Shown one piece after another: positions 37,181-45,296 of a stretch of 64,000 nt of DNA (position 1 is its first letter; every line of letters begins with the position of its first letter). Below the pieces are notes generated by a model that was not told the DNA's origin, searched no databases, and saw nothing but the letters and a program-made list of their open reading frames with translations. The position numbers and the translations under genes are program-made. The stretch spans positions 270,459 through 334,458 of the forward strand of contig DATLTS010000041.1 of NCBI GenBank assembly GCA_035533475.1, given 5' to 3'. Origin of the DNA: Mycobacteriales bacterium (GTDB taxonomy: Bacteria; Actinomycetota; Actinomycetes; DATLTS01).

Positions 37181-37301
37181 CGGTAGCCCCGTGGTGTGGG
37201 GCTGGTACGCGCCACCGTCACCGCCGCCGAACTGCGAGACGGGCTCCGCCCGACGTCGCACCGCTGGCTGGCGTCCGTGACCGTCCGGTGATCGAGGCTT
37301 C

Positions 37302-37589
37302 TCATGACCTGACCAGCCGCTCGATCGCGGCGGATGCCTCTCGGATCTTCTCCGTCGCGCCGGGACCCCCCGCCGCTACCGCGCGGGCGACACAGTGCTC
37401 CAGGTGTTCGTCGAGCAGGCCCAGGGCCACCGCCTGAAGCGCCTTCGTAGCGGCGGAGACCTGGGTCAGCACGTCGATGCAGTACGCATCCTCTTCGACC
37501 ATCCGTTGAAGCCCGCGAACCTGGCCCTCGATTCGGCGCAACCGTTTCACGACCGCGTCCCGGTCCTTGCTGTAGCCACGGTCCGTCAT
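37302..37589 (-). CDS. csoR: CsoR-family metal-sensing repressor
   Basis: The 95-residue all-helical protein has the family layout KRLRRIEGQVRGLQRMVEEDAYCIDVLTQVSAA. The metal ligands Cys37, His62 and Cys66 match the Cys-His-Cys set of mycobacterial CsoR, indicating Cu(I) sensing. Upstream is a G/C palindrome typical of CsoR operators, so it represses itself and probably the downstream permease. RcnR/FrmR relatives differ in the ligand pattern. Confidence 0.92.
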   Translation of the reverse strand: MTDRGYSKDRDAVVKRLRRIEGQVRGLQRMVEEDAYCIDVLTQVSAATKALQAVALGLLDEHLEHCVARAVAAGGPGATEKIREASAAIERLVRS

Positions 37590-37617
37590 CGGTGCTCCTC
37601 TACAGCGCGACGACCAC

Positions 37618-37635
37618 TATACCCCCAGGGGGTAA
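37618..37635. promoter_or_regulatory. CsoR operator palindrome
   Basis: TACCCCC-A-GGGGGTA (37620-37634) within TATACCCCCAGGGGGTAA, 29 bases before the csoR start. Such G-tract dyads are the known CsoR binding type. Binding here would block csoR-permease transcription until copper binds. Confidence 0.8.
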
Positions 37636-37743
37636 GTGTCAGGACGGCGTCCGGCACGAGCCGAGGGGTTCGCCCGACCGGACCGATCTCAGCGATCCCC
37701 TGGACGCCGTTCGGTGTGCTGTATGGCGCGACATCATGGGCCG

Positions 37744-38105
37744 GTGCGCATCCTGTCGTTGCTGCCGTCCGCGACGGAGGTCGTCTGGAGGACTGCCTGG
37801 TCGGCGTGACCCACGAGTGCGGCTGGCCCCCGCCAGCGCGGCGGAAGCCGAGGGTCTTGTGATCGATGATCCCGTCGGGTGCGACCGTCCGGCGGGTTCT
37901 ATCCGTTGCCCCTGCCACGACCTCGAACCTTCGCGCTCGAGTGGGGGGAGCCGCCGTTCAACGGCGGCCATTGGGTGCCGGAGATTATCTGCCGAGCCAG
38001 CGGGCTGCCGGTCCTTTGGCGCCCGGGGGACGCCATCGGTGCGCGTGTCCTGGGCGGCCATCGCAGCGGCTGCCCCGCGCTGCACCGGGTCGGTCTACGC
38101 GTTGA
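37744..38105 (+). pseudogene. BtuF-like (cobalamin-binding) substrate-binding protein remnant
   Basis: Pieces of one protein appear in several frames. GTG 37744 reads RILSLLPSATEVVW. A short deletion then shifts the frame to LEDCLVGVTHECGWPPPARRKP and a stop at 37862. After the loss of about 75 codons, FALEWGEPPFNGGHWVPEII and CRASGLPVLWRPGDA follow. A further shift gives PSVRVSWAAIAAAAP. All are hallmarks of the BtuF/cobalamin-binding family that normally spans about 280 residues. At least two deletions and two frameshifts make it a clear pseudogene. It fills most of the gap between csoR and the mannosyltransferase. Confidence 0.82.
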
Positions 38106-38133
38106 GAACTCGCCGGCGCGGCAGACCGCCGGA

Positions 38134-39525
38134 TCAAGGCGCCCGGGACCCGAGACGGGTGAGCAGGGTGGCCGCGAGCGTGAGCACGGCCAGCAGGGCG
38201 AGTACCAGAAAGCGAACCGGTGAGTTGCCAAGACTCGGGAGCGAAGTGAGCGACCCCGCGACGCTGAGGAAGGCCAGTCCCGCGACAGTCCGACGACCGG
38301 CGCTTGGGGCCAGGCAGGCGAGCGGTAGGCCCAGATACCAGACGTAGAAGACCGGGGCACCTGCCGTCTCGGCGAGCAGCGCATATCCGGTCGTTCGAGC
38401 GGCACCGCGTCGGCGAACGGTGACCAGGAGGAAGGCGATCACCGCGATGGCGCAGAGGGCTCCCGCGATTCGGCCGGCGGAAAGGGCGGTCGGCCCCGCC
38501 AACCCGGTCAGCTTGGACAGCAGGCTGGCCGCAGCGTTAGTGGGGGCATCAAGGGTATGTGCGCGGCCGGGCGTGGCCAGCGCGTGCAGCCAGCCGAATC
38601 CGTCCGGGACGGTGAGCGAGTAGACCGCGGTCGCCAGCGCAGCGGCGGCCATGTCTCGCAGGAGGGTCAACCATCGTCGATTCGGGGCAGGCTGAACGAC
38701 ATGGTGGGCAATCAGCACGGCGACGGCGAGGAAGGCCGGCGCCTTGAACATGCCTGCTGCCACGGCCACCGCGACGGCCAGCGCCGGCCGGCCCGCGCGG
38801 TCGGCGAGGAGCGCGAGGGCCAGCAGGCCGGCCACCATCGCGTCGACATGTGCGCCACCGATCAGGTGGAGCAGGACCAGCGGGTTGGCCCCGAGCAGAA
38901 CGACCAGGACTACCCGGTCGGCCCGGGATCGAAGCAGGCTGGCTGCCACGAGAAGCACGACGCCGAGGACGGCGAGCGCCCGCAGAAGCACGACCCCCCA
39001 GACAACCGAGCCTGCGCTGAAGTGAGCGGCCAGCCGGTCGACCCCGAGATCCAGGGGCCCGTACGGAGTGCGGACCCCCCGCCACCGGGGGTCCACGCTT
39101 TGGAGCAAGGGGCTGGCGCCGAGTGCCCGCACGCCCACCCGGTACGGATCGAGTCCGCGCCGAACAAGCTGGCCGATGGCAAGGTAGGTGTAGGCGTCAC
39201 CCGAAAGCACCGGTGGACCCACCAGCAGCGGGAGCGCCCAGGTGATGGACAGGCCCGACGCCGTGCGCAGCGAAAGCGCCCCGCGATGCGCCGCGTGGAG
39301 CAGCCAGAGCCAGGCAAGGCAGAGGACACCGGCCCCGAGCAGGGCCAGTACCGGGCCGGCGTTGCGGATCCACCCTGGCTGGGTGTGCGAATCGAGGAAC
39401 GGCCATCGAGCCGTCCCAGGTTGCTTGCGCAACGTCGGCGGTTGGCCGCCCACGACGACGGCAAAGGCCGCCAAGGCGCCGGACAAGGCGAGGACCAGCA
39501 GGGGCGCGCGGCGCAGGGGTCGCAC
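38134..39525 (-). CDS. Polyprenol-phosphomannose-dependent alpha-1,6-mannosyltransferase (MptB-like)
   Basis: A GT-C membrane enzyme of 463 residues starts at GTG 39525 with GGAGG upstream; the longer frame covers the divergent gene's promoter. Around twelve helices are visible, with the first-loop motif SGDAYTYLAIGQLVRRGLDPY and GGAHVDAMVAGLLALAL. MptB-type enzymes add mannose from polyprenyl-phosphomannose to lipomannan or polysaccharide outside the membrane. The family call is firm; the exact glycan is unknown. Confidence 0.84.
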   Translation of the reverse strand: MRPLRRAPLLVLALSGALAAFAVVVGGQPPTLRKQPGTARWPFLDSHTQPGWIRNAGPVLALLGAGVLCLAWLWLLHAAHRGALSLRTASGLSITWALPLLVGPPVLSGDAYTYLAIGQLVRRGLDPYRVGVRALGASPLLQSVDPRWRGVRTPYGPLDLGVDRLAAHFSAGSVVWGVVLLRALAVLGVVLLVAASLLRSRADRVVLVVLLGANPLVLLHLIGGAHVDAMVAGLLALALLADRAGRPALAVAVAVAAGMFKAPAFLAVAVLIAHHVVQPAPNRRWLTLLRDMAAAALATAVYSLTVPDGFGWLHALATPGRAHTLDAPTNAAASLLSKLTGLAGPTALSAGRIAGALCAIAVIAFLLVTVRRRGAARTTGYALLAETAGAPVFYVWYLGLPLACLAPSAGRRTVAGLAFLSVAGSLTSLPSLGNSPVRFLVLALLAVLTLAATLLTRLGSRAP

Positions 39526-39561
39526 CGGCCCCGCCTCCGATCCGTGCGAGAATGTCCGTCT

Positions 39562-41115
39562 GTGAGCGTGCCCGTGCGCCGCACGGTGCAAGCCGTGGCG
39601 CTTCGACCCTGGCTCCTTACGGCTGTCCTTTGCACGATGGTCGCGGTGAGCGGCGTTCACGGACCCGACTTCCCGGCCCAGCAGTTCCGAGTCTGGCTGT
39701 TCAGCCAGCACCGTGCGCTGCTCTTCGACAACCAGTGGTTCTCCGGTCATCTGCTCCCCGGTTACAGCATGCTATTCCCGCCGCTGGCCGCCACGGTGGG
39801 CTCCGCCGTGGTTGGCATCGCATCCTGCGTAGGGTCCAGTTGGTTGGCCACCCGGATCGTTCGGGTGGACCGGCAGCAGAGCCACACCGTGGGTCTGCTC
39901 TGGTTCTCCGTCATCATCGTCGCGGATCTCGTGATCGGACGATTGCCGTTCGCGCTGGGACTGACCTTCGGCTTGGCGGCCCTCCTCGCCGTGCAACGGC
40001 GTCGACCGGGCCTCGTCCTGCTCGCCGCCGCGGCCTGCTCGCTGGCCAGTCCACTCGCGGCGGGGTTCCTGCTGCTCGCCGCCGTGGCCTGGGTCCCGAG
40101 TATCGGGCTGCGCCGGGCCGCGCCGTTGGGGGGTGCCGGCGTCGGCCTGGCGGTGGCCCAGATGTTCGGGGGTGGGGGCCGCTTCCCGTTCCCGTGGAGC
40201 AGCCTGCTCGCGATCCTGCTCTTTGTCGCGGTCGGTCTGGCGATCTGTCCGTCGCGTTACCCCACGCTGCGCCGGGGGCTCGCCCTCTACGGAGGCGCGG
40301 CGCTTCTGCTGTTCGTTTTCCCCAACCCGATCGGCGGGAACCTGACGCGACTCGGCACCCTGCTCGCGGGACCGGTAGCGGCGCTGGTTCTGCTACACAT
40401 CGGTCGGCGTCGCGCCCTGGTGGTTCTCACCGCACCACTTCTGTTCTGGCAGCTTCAGCCGGTGTACGGGGCGCTGGCCAGCAGCGTCGGCGACCCGTCG
40501 GCCGAGCCGGCTTACTACGCCGGGCTGTTCGGCTTCCTCCGGACGCATGACACCTCGTTGGGTCGGATCGAGATCCCGCTGACCCGCAATCACTGGGAGA
40601 CCTCCTACGTGGCCACCGCGTGGCCGCTGGCTCGTGGCTGGGAACGCCAACTCGACACCGGCTACAACGCGGTTCTCTACCAGCCCGGGCTTACCTCGGA
40701 CGCCTATCACCGCTGGTTGCAGGCCAACGGGGTCAGCTATGTGGCGCTTCCCGATGTGGCTTTGGACGCGTCCTCCGCGCAGGAATGGCGGATCGTCATC
40801 ACCCCCGAGCCGTGGCTCCGGCCGGTATGGCACGACGCGCACTGGCAGGTCTGGGCGGTCCGGGATACGTCGCCGATGATCACCGGCGACGCCACCCTGG
40901 TAGACGTCGGCGTCACATCTTTCGGGCTCTACTTCGCCCATCCCGGCGCGGCAGTTGTTCGGTTGCACTACACCCGCTTCTGGCGTGTCACCGACGGGTA
41001 CGGTTGCGTGGCTCCGGACCCATCGGGGTGGACGATCGTCCGCTCGGCACTGCCCGGCCCGGTCACGGTCACAGCCCGCCTTGACCTGATCCCTCCGACC
41101 TGCACCTTGTCCTGA
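39562..41115 (+). CDS. Multi-pass membrane protein with C-terminal soluble domain
   Basis: 517 residues from GTG 39562; the open frame extends about 1 kb further upstream across the opposite-strand gene and is not coding there. Residues 10-320 hold about nine helices, with an early loop GPDFPAQQFRVWLF and HLLPGYSMLFPPLAA. Residues 330-517 are soluble (NHWETSYVATAWPLARGWERQLDTGYNAVLY, VSYVALPDVALD). The shape recalls GT-C-like or predicted integral membrane proteins of actinobacteria, but I do not recognise the family. It is divergent from the MptB-like gene across 36 bases, so the two may be co-regulated envelope genes. Confidence 0.75.
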   Translation: MSVPVRRTVQAVALRPWLLTAVLCTMVAVSGVHGPDFPAQQFRVWLFSQHRALLFDNQWFSGHLLPGYSMLFPPLAATVGSAVVGIASCVGSSWLATRIVRVDRQQSHTVGLLWFSVIIVADLVIGRLPFALGLTFGLAALLAVQRRRPGLVLLAAAACSLASPLAAGFLLLAAVAWVPSIGLRRAAPLGGAGVGLAVAQMFGGGGRFPFPWSSLLAILLFVAVGLAICPSRYPTLRRGLALYGGAALLLFVFPNPIGGNLTRLGTLLAGPVAALVLLHIGRRRALVVLTAPLLFWQLQPVYGALASSVGDPSAEPAYYAGLFGFLRTHDTSLGRIEIPLTRNHWETSYVATAWPLARGWERQLDTGYNAVLYQPGLTSDAYHRWLQANGVSYVALPDVALDASSAQEWRIVITPEPWLRPVWHDAHWQVWAVRDTSPMITGDATLVDVGVTSFGLYFAHPGAAVVRLHYTRFWRVTDGYGCVAPDPSGWTIVRSALPGPVTVTARLDLIPPTCTLS

Positions 41116-41131
41116 GCGTGGGGGAGAATCG

Positions 41132-42358
41132 ATGAATCCGGGACCGACCTTCGTCATTGTCGGCGCCGGTCTGGCTGGTGCCAAGGCAGCGGAAACCCTG
41201 CGCGGGGAGGGCTTCGAGGGCACGATCGTCCTCCTCGGCGAGGAGACCGAGCGGCCCTACGAGCGGCCGCCCCTGTCCAAGGGATACCTGCTCGGCACCG
41301 AGGACAAGTCCAAGATCTACGTGCACGATGCCGGCTGGTACGCCGAGCACGAGGTGGAGCTGCGGACCGGTAGCGGGGTTGCCGAGATCGACCGGGCCCG
41401 CAAGGAAGTGGTCCTGGTCGACGGGGATCGCGTGCACTACGACCGGCTTCTGCTCGCGACCGGCTCCGAGCCTCGTCGGCTGCCGGGGCCGCAAATAGCC
41501 GGGGTTCATTACCTGCGCCGAGTCGAGGATTCCGAGGCGCTGCGTGCCGCGATGCACGGGGGCGGTCGCTGCGTTGTGGTCGGAGCCGGCTGGATCGGCC
41601 TCGAAAGCGCTGCCGCGGCCCGCCATCACGGCTGCCTGGTAACGATGATCGAGCCCCAGCCCACACCGTTGCACGCCGTGTTGGGGGCCGAGCTGGGCAC
41701 GATGTTCGGGGAGTTGCACGCCGAGCATGGCGTCGACCTGCGCGTCGGTACCGGGCTGGCAGAGATCGTCGGCTCCGACGGCGCCGTCAGCGCTGTCGTG
41801 ACATCGACCGGAGAGCGGATCCCGGCTGACCTCGTGGTAGTCGGGATCGGCATTCGGCCCCGGACCGAACTCGCCGAAGCCGCCGGACTCGCGGTCGACA
41901 ATGGCATTCTCGTGGACGCCGCCCTGCGGACGAGCGATCCTGACATTTTCGCGGCGGGCGATGTCGCCAACGCCGCCCACCCCACGATCGGCCGGCGGCT
42001 CAGGGTCGAGCATTGGGCGAACGCGCTGCACGGTGGGCCGGCCGCGGCCCGCTCGATGCTCGGTCACGACGTCGTCTACGACCGGGTGCCGTACTTCTTC
42101 AGTGATCAATACGACCTGGGTATGGAATTCTCCGGCTGGCTCGACCCGGGCGGCTACGACGAGGTCGTCTACCGCGGGGACCGGAAGGCTCGCGAGTTCA
42201 TCGCATTCTGGCTCCAATCTGGCCGGGTGCAAGCCGGGATGAACGTGAACGTCTGGGACGTCACGCCAGCCATTCAGGGGCTGATTCGCTTGGGGAGGGT
42301 CACGGAGACAACCCGGCTGGCCGACCCTTCGGTGCCATTGGACGGTCTCGCCGGCTGA
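41132..42358 (+). CDS. FAD-dependent ferredoxin-reductase-type oxidoreductase
   Basis: 408 residues. The FAD-binding motif is FVIVGAGLAGAKAAETLRGEGF (start), followed by YERPPLSKGYL and the NAD(P)H motif VVVGAGWIGLESAAAARHHG (about residue 150). The second FAD site is DIFAAGDVANAAHP, and a reductase C-terminal domain (VPYFFSDQYDLGMEFSGW) is present. It resembles rubredoxin/ferredoxin reductases feeding P450s or dioxygenases. No ferredoxin or oxygenase gene is adjacent, so the partner is unknown. Confidence 0.88.
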   Translation: MNPGPTFVIVGAGLAGAKAAETLRGEGFEGTIVLLGEETERPYERPPLSKGYLLGTEDKSKIYVHDAGWYAEHEVELRTGSGVAEIDRARKEVVLVDGDRVHYDRLLLATGSEPRRLPGPQIAGVHYLRRVEDSEALRAAMHGGGRCVVVGAGWIGLESAAAARHHGCLVTMIEPQPTPLHAVLGAELGTMFGELHAEHGVDLRVGTGLAEIVGSDGAVSAVVTSTGERIPADLVVVGIGIRPRTELAEAAGLAVDNGILVDAALRTSDPDIFAAGDVANAAHPTIGRRLRVEHWANALHGGPAAARSMLGHDVVYDRVPYFFSDQYDLGMEFSGWLDPGGYDEVVYRGDRKAREFIAFWLQSGRVQAGMNVNVWDVTPAIQGLIRLGRVTETTRLADPSVPLDGLAG

Positions 42359-42409
42359 CGTCGCGGACCGGTGGTCGTCTCCGGGCTTGGCATCTTGGAC
42401 ACTGGGCGG

Positions 42410-43270
42410 ATGCCGGAACTCCCCGAGGTCGAGGCACTCGTTGATTTCCTGCGCGAGCGAACGGTCGGCCGGCGCATCCAGCGGATCGATGTCGCGGCGG
42501 TCAGCGTGCTGAAGACCTACGATCCGCCGGTCTCCACGTTGCACGGGAGGTCAGTGACGGCGGCCGACCGGCACGGCAAGTTCCTCGACCTCGACGCGGA
42601 GGGCCTGCACCTGGTGTTTCACCTCGGCAGAGCCGGTTGGCTGCGCTGGTCCGAAGCGCTGAGCCCGATTCCCCCGAAGCCCGGTAGGGGTCCGATCGCG
42701 CTACGTCTGCACCTGGAAACGGGGGCTGGGTTCGATCTCACGGAAGCGGGGACCCAGAAGCGGCTGGCCGCGTACGTTGTCGGCGCACCCGACCAGGTTC
42801 CGGGCGTGGCCCGCCTGGGCGTCGATCCGCTTGGTCCAGCGTTCACCGTCGAGGCGCTGGCCGGGCTGCTGGTCGGGGACCGAGGGCAGCTCAAAGGTGT
42901 TCTGAAGGATCAGTCCAAGATAGCCGGGATCGGCAACGCCTACTCCGACGAGGTTCTGCACGCCGCGCGCCTGTCGCCGTTCAGACCTGCCCGCAACCTC
43001 CGTCCCGAAGAGGTCGTCGATCTGCATGCATCGATCCGAACCCTGCTGGGCGAGGCGATCGGCCGGGCCAGGGGGGTGGCGGCGGCTGGGCTGAAGGCCG
43101 AGAAGCGCAGTGGCATGCGGGTTCACGGGCGGACCGGCGAGGCCTGCCCGGAGTGTGGAGACACGATCCGCGAGGTCTCATTCGCCGATTCGAGCCTCCA
43201 GTACTGCCCGGCCTGCCAGACGGGCGGCGCCGTCCTCGCCGACCGCCGGTTGTCGCGGCTGCTCAAGTAG
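42410..43270 (+). CDS. Fpg/Nei family DNA glycosylase
   Basis: 286 residues starting MPELPEVEALVDFL: Pro2 is the catalytic nucleophile and Glu3 the helper. H2TH motif residues (LKGVLKDQSKIAGIGNAYSDE, about 175-195) and a C-terminal zinc finger with CPECGDTI and CPACQTGG are intact. It removes oxidised bases (base excision repair). ATG 42410 is fixed by the PELPE start; 13 codons upstream are non-homologous. Fpg (MutM) versus Nei specificity cannot be settled. Confidence 0.93.
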   Translation: MPELPEVEALVDFLRERTVGRRIQRIDVAAVSVLKTYDPPVSTLHGRSVTAADRHGKFLDLDAEGLHLVFHLGRAGWLRWSEALSPIPPKPGRGPIALRLHLETGAGFDLTEAGTQKRLAAYVVGAPDQVPGVARLGVDPLGPAFTVEALAGLLVGDRGQLKGVLKDQSKIAGIGNAYSDEVLHAARLSPFRPARNLRPEEVVDLHASIRTLLGEAIGRARGVAAAGLKAEKRSGMRVHGRTGEACPECGDTIREVSFADSSLQYCPACQTGGAVLADRRLSRLLK

Positions 43271-43295
43271 CGGCATATCCTGGCCCGGCAAGTCC

Positions 43296-43386
43296 CATTG
43301 CGGGAGCTCGGGCTACCGGGCTGAGAGGGCGGCAGATGGCGCCGCTGACCGCCTGAACCTGTCCGGGTAATGCCGGCGTAGGGAGC
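43296..43386 (+). ncRNA. TPP riboswitch (THI element)
   Basis: The conserved THI-box blocks appear in order: GCGGGAGCTCGGG, the pyrimidine-sensor loop GGGCTGAGAGGGCGG, GCCGCTGACCGCCTGAACCTG and the 3' core TCCGGGTAATGCCGGCGTAGGGAG. The last GGGAG is also the ribosome-binding site of the next gene, whose ATG is five bases downstream. Thiamine pyrophosphate binding should therefore block translation. Confidence 0.95.
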
Positions 43387-43388
43387 GG

Positions 43389-44768
43389 ATGATGACGGTT
43401 GTCGATGCACCAGCGACCAGGCCCGAGCGGCGTCTCGAGGCGGCGCTCACGCTGGCCGAGCCCGCCCCGAGAGCACTTGGCCTGCTCGACCAAGTGGGGT
43501 TGTGGGCGAACCTCGGGGTCAGCCTGCTGGGGACTGCCACGGCGGTTTTCGTCCTGCAGCCGGGCGGCTTCCGGCCCTTGAGCCTGCTGGCCGCGCTCGT
43601 CGCCGTGGTCGTGGGCACCCTGATCGGCAGCCTGGCGCTCGGATTGTCGACGGTGCCGGGGGCGCAGACCGGGGCCCCGGCCATGGTTTTGCTGCGCGGG
43701 CTGTTCGGCGCCCGGCTCTCCTACCTACCGACGACCCTCAACGTCCTCCAGTGCATCGGCTGGGGGGTGTTCGAGATCGTGGTCATCGCCCAGGCCGCGG
43801 AGCAACTGCTGCCATGGCACCACGCGCGGGTGACCTACGTCGTGGCAGCCGGTGTGCTCACGACCATGATGACGCTGCGTCCGCTCGGCTCGGTTCGGGT
43901 TCTTCGCCGGTACGCGATCGCCGGCGTCGCGATCTCGACCACCTACCTGTTCGTCCAACTGCTGCGCCACCCCCTGCCGCCGCTGTCCCGGGGATCCTGG
44001 TCGGGGTTCTGGATCTCCGTTGACACGGTCATCGCGGTGTCGGTCTCCTGGGTGCCCCTGTCGAGCGACTACTCCCGGCACTCACGGAGCCCACGCAAGG
44101 CGTTCGGCGGGGCCGTCCTCGGTTACACGACCACGCAGATCGTCTTCTACGCGCTCGGCCTCGTTGCGCTCGCCACGGTGGTGCACGTCTCCAGTGATCA
44201 GGCGCGGCTGTTCCACGACATGTTCGGGGCCTTCCTCGCGGTGCCGCTCGGGTGGCTTGCGTTCGGCGTCCTCATCCTGCGCGAACTCGACCAGTCGTTC
44301 GCCGACACGTACTCCACGGTCGTGTCCGTGCAGAACGTGCGACCCCTGGCGGACCGGAGGGTCCTCGCCGTCGCAGTCGGGGCGGTCGCCACCGGTCTCG
44401 CACTGGCGCTGCACATCGCCGCGTACCAGGACTTCCTGCTGCTCATCGGCTCAGTATTCGTCCCGATGTTCGCGGTCTTCGTCGTGGATTACTTCGTCTT
44501 TGCCCGTGGCCGCCCCTGGGATACGTCGACGAGCGCCCCGGCCCGCTGGTCGCGGCTTGCTCCCTGGCTGGGGGGCTTCGCGGTCTACCAGCTGATCAAC
44601 CCGGGCGCCGTGAGCTGGTGGGTGAGCGGCTGGACGCGGATCGCCGGCTGGCTTCATTTCACGCCGGCGTCCTGGATGAGCGCCTCCCTGTGCTCCTTCT
44701 TCGTTGCCGGCGCGTTGACTTTGGTCATCGGGGCGCTGACCGGTCGGCGCCGGGTTGCCAGTGGCTGA
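43389..44768 (+). CDS. NCS1-family permease, likely thiamine precursor (HMP) transporter (CytX-like)
   Basis: 459 residues with about twelve helices. The NCS1 signature is seen in LWANLGVSLLGTATAVFVL and PGAQTGAPAMVLLRGLFGARLSYLPT (helix 1/3 regions) and VSWVPLSSDYSRHS. NCS1 members import nucleobases, but a TPP riboswitch directly upstream points to a thiamine-related substrate such as hydroxymethylpyrimidine, as proposed for CytX. ATG 43389 is followed by a second ATG. It is expressed when TPP is low. Confidence 0.88.
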   Translation: MMTVVDAPATRPERRLEAALTLAEPAPRALGLLDQVGLWANLGVSLLGTATAVFVLQPGGFRPLSLLAALVAVVVGTLIGSLALGLSTVPGAQTGAPAMVLLRGLFGARLSYLPTTLNVLQCIGWGVFEIVVIAQAAEQLLPWHHARVTYVVAAGVLTTMMTLRPLGSVRVLRRYAIAGVAISTTYLFVQLLRHPLPPLSRGSWSGFWISVDTVIAVSVSWVPLSSDYSRHSRSPRKAFGGAVLGYTTTQIVFYALGLVALATVVHVSSDQARLFHDMFGAFLAVPLGWLAFGVLILRELDQSFADTYSTVVSVQNVRPLADRRVLAVAVGAVATGLALALHIAAYQDFLLLIGSVFVPMFAVFVVDYFVFARGRPWDTSTSAPARWSRLAPWLGGFAVYQLINPGAVSWWVSGWTRIAGWLHFTPASWMSASLCSFFVAGALTLVIGALTGRRRVASG

Positions 44769-45267
44769 CCCGAGCGGCCCCAACGGGCTCAGCCGGCCTG
44801 CCCGAGCCCTCGTTTACGGCCTGGCCGGCTGGTGCAGCGAGATCCTCACGACTGGGCTGCGCAGCCACGGCCGAGACTCCGACTGGCGCCTGACCGGAAC
44901 GACGTACCTGTGGATGCTCCCGGTCTACGGCTCGGCTGCGTCGCTGTTCGAACCCGCCCATGCGGCCGCCCGCCGCGCCGGCTGGCCGTGGTGGGCCCGG
45001 GGGGTGGTTTGGACCGCGGCGATCTACGCGGTCGAGGCCGGGTCCGGTGAAGCTCTCCGTGCCTTGACCGGGGAGATCCCATGGGACTACCGCCGCCCAC
45101 GTGGGCGGAAACCCGAGCCGCGTACCTGGCGAGGACTGGTCCGCCCGGCGTACGCACCGGTCTGGTTCGCGGTCGGGCTGGGCATGGAGCGGTTGCACGA
45201 CGTCCTGGACCGGATCCACCTCGACTCCCCCGCGGCGCCGGCGCCGAAGATGCGAGACTCGGCGTAG
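44761..45267 (+). CDS. Small membrane protein, putative ABC-type permease-like (CmpB family?)
   Basis: 168 residues from GTG 44761, overlapping the permease stop. Three to four hydrophobic segments: VYGLAGWCSEIL, TTYLWMLPVYGSAASLFEPAH, WARGVVWTAAIYAVEAGSGE and YAPVWFAVGLGMERLHDVLDR. The pattern of an LxGWxxE start and PWDY/AYAPVWF blocks resembles the putative ABC-transporter CmpB family, which I cannot confirm. Coupling to the thiamine-linked permease may be incidental. Function unknown. Confidence 0.6.
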   Translation: MADPSGPNGLSRPARALVYGLAGWCSEILTTGLRSHGRDSDWRLTGTTYLWMLPVYGSAASLFEPAHAAARRAGWPWWARGVVWTAAIYAVEAGSGEALRALTGEIPWDYRRPRGRKPEPRTWRGLVRPAYAPVWFAVGLGMERLHDVLDRIHLDSPAAPAPKMRDSA

Positions 45268-45296
45268 CCGAGAGTTCGGCGACCGAGGAGGCCACG

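Noticed and set aside
38557..39561. A long open frame preceding the 39562 membrane protein
   Set aside because: It lies opposite the MptB-like gene, has no family resemblance and is explained by high GC. Hydrophobic protein character begins only at GTG 39562.
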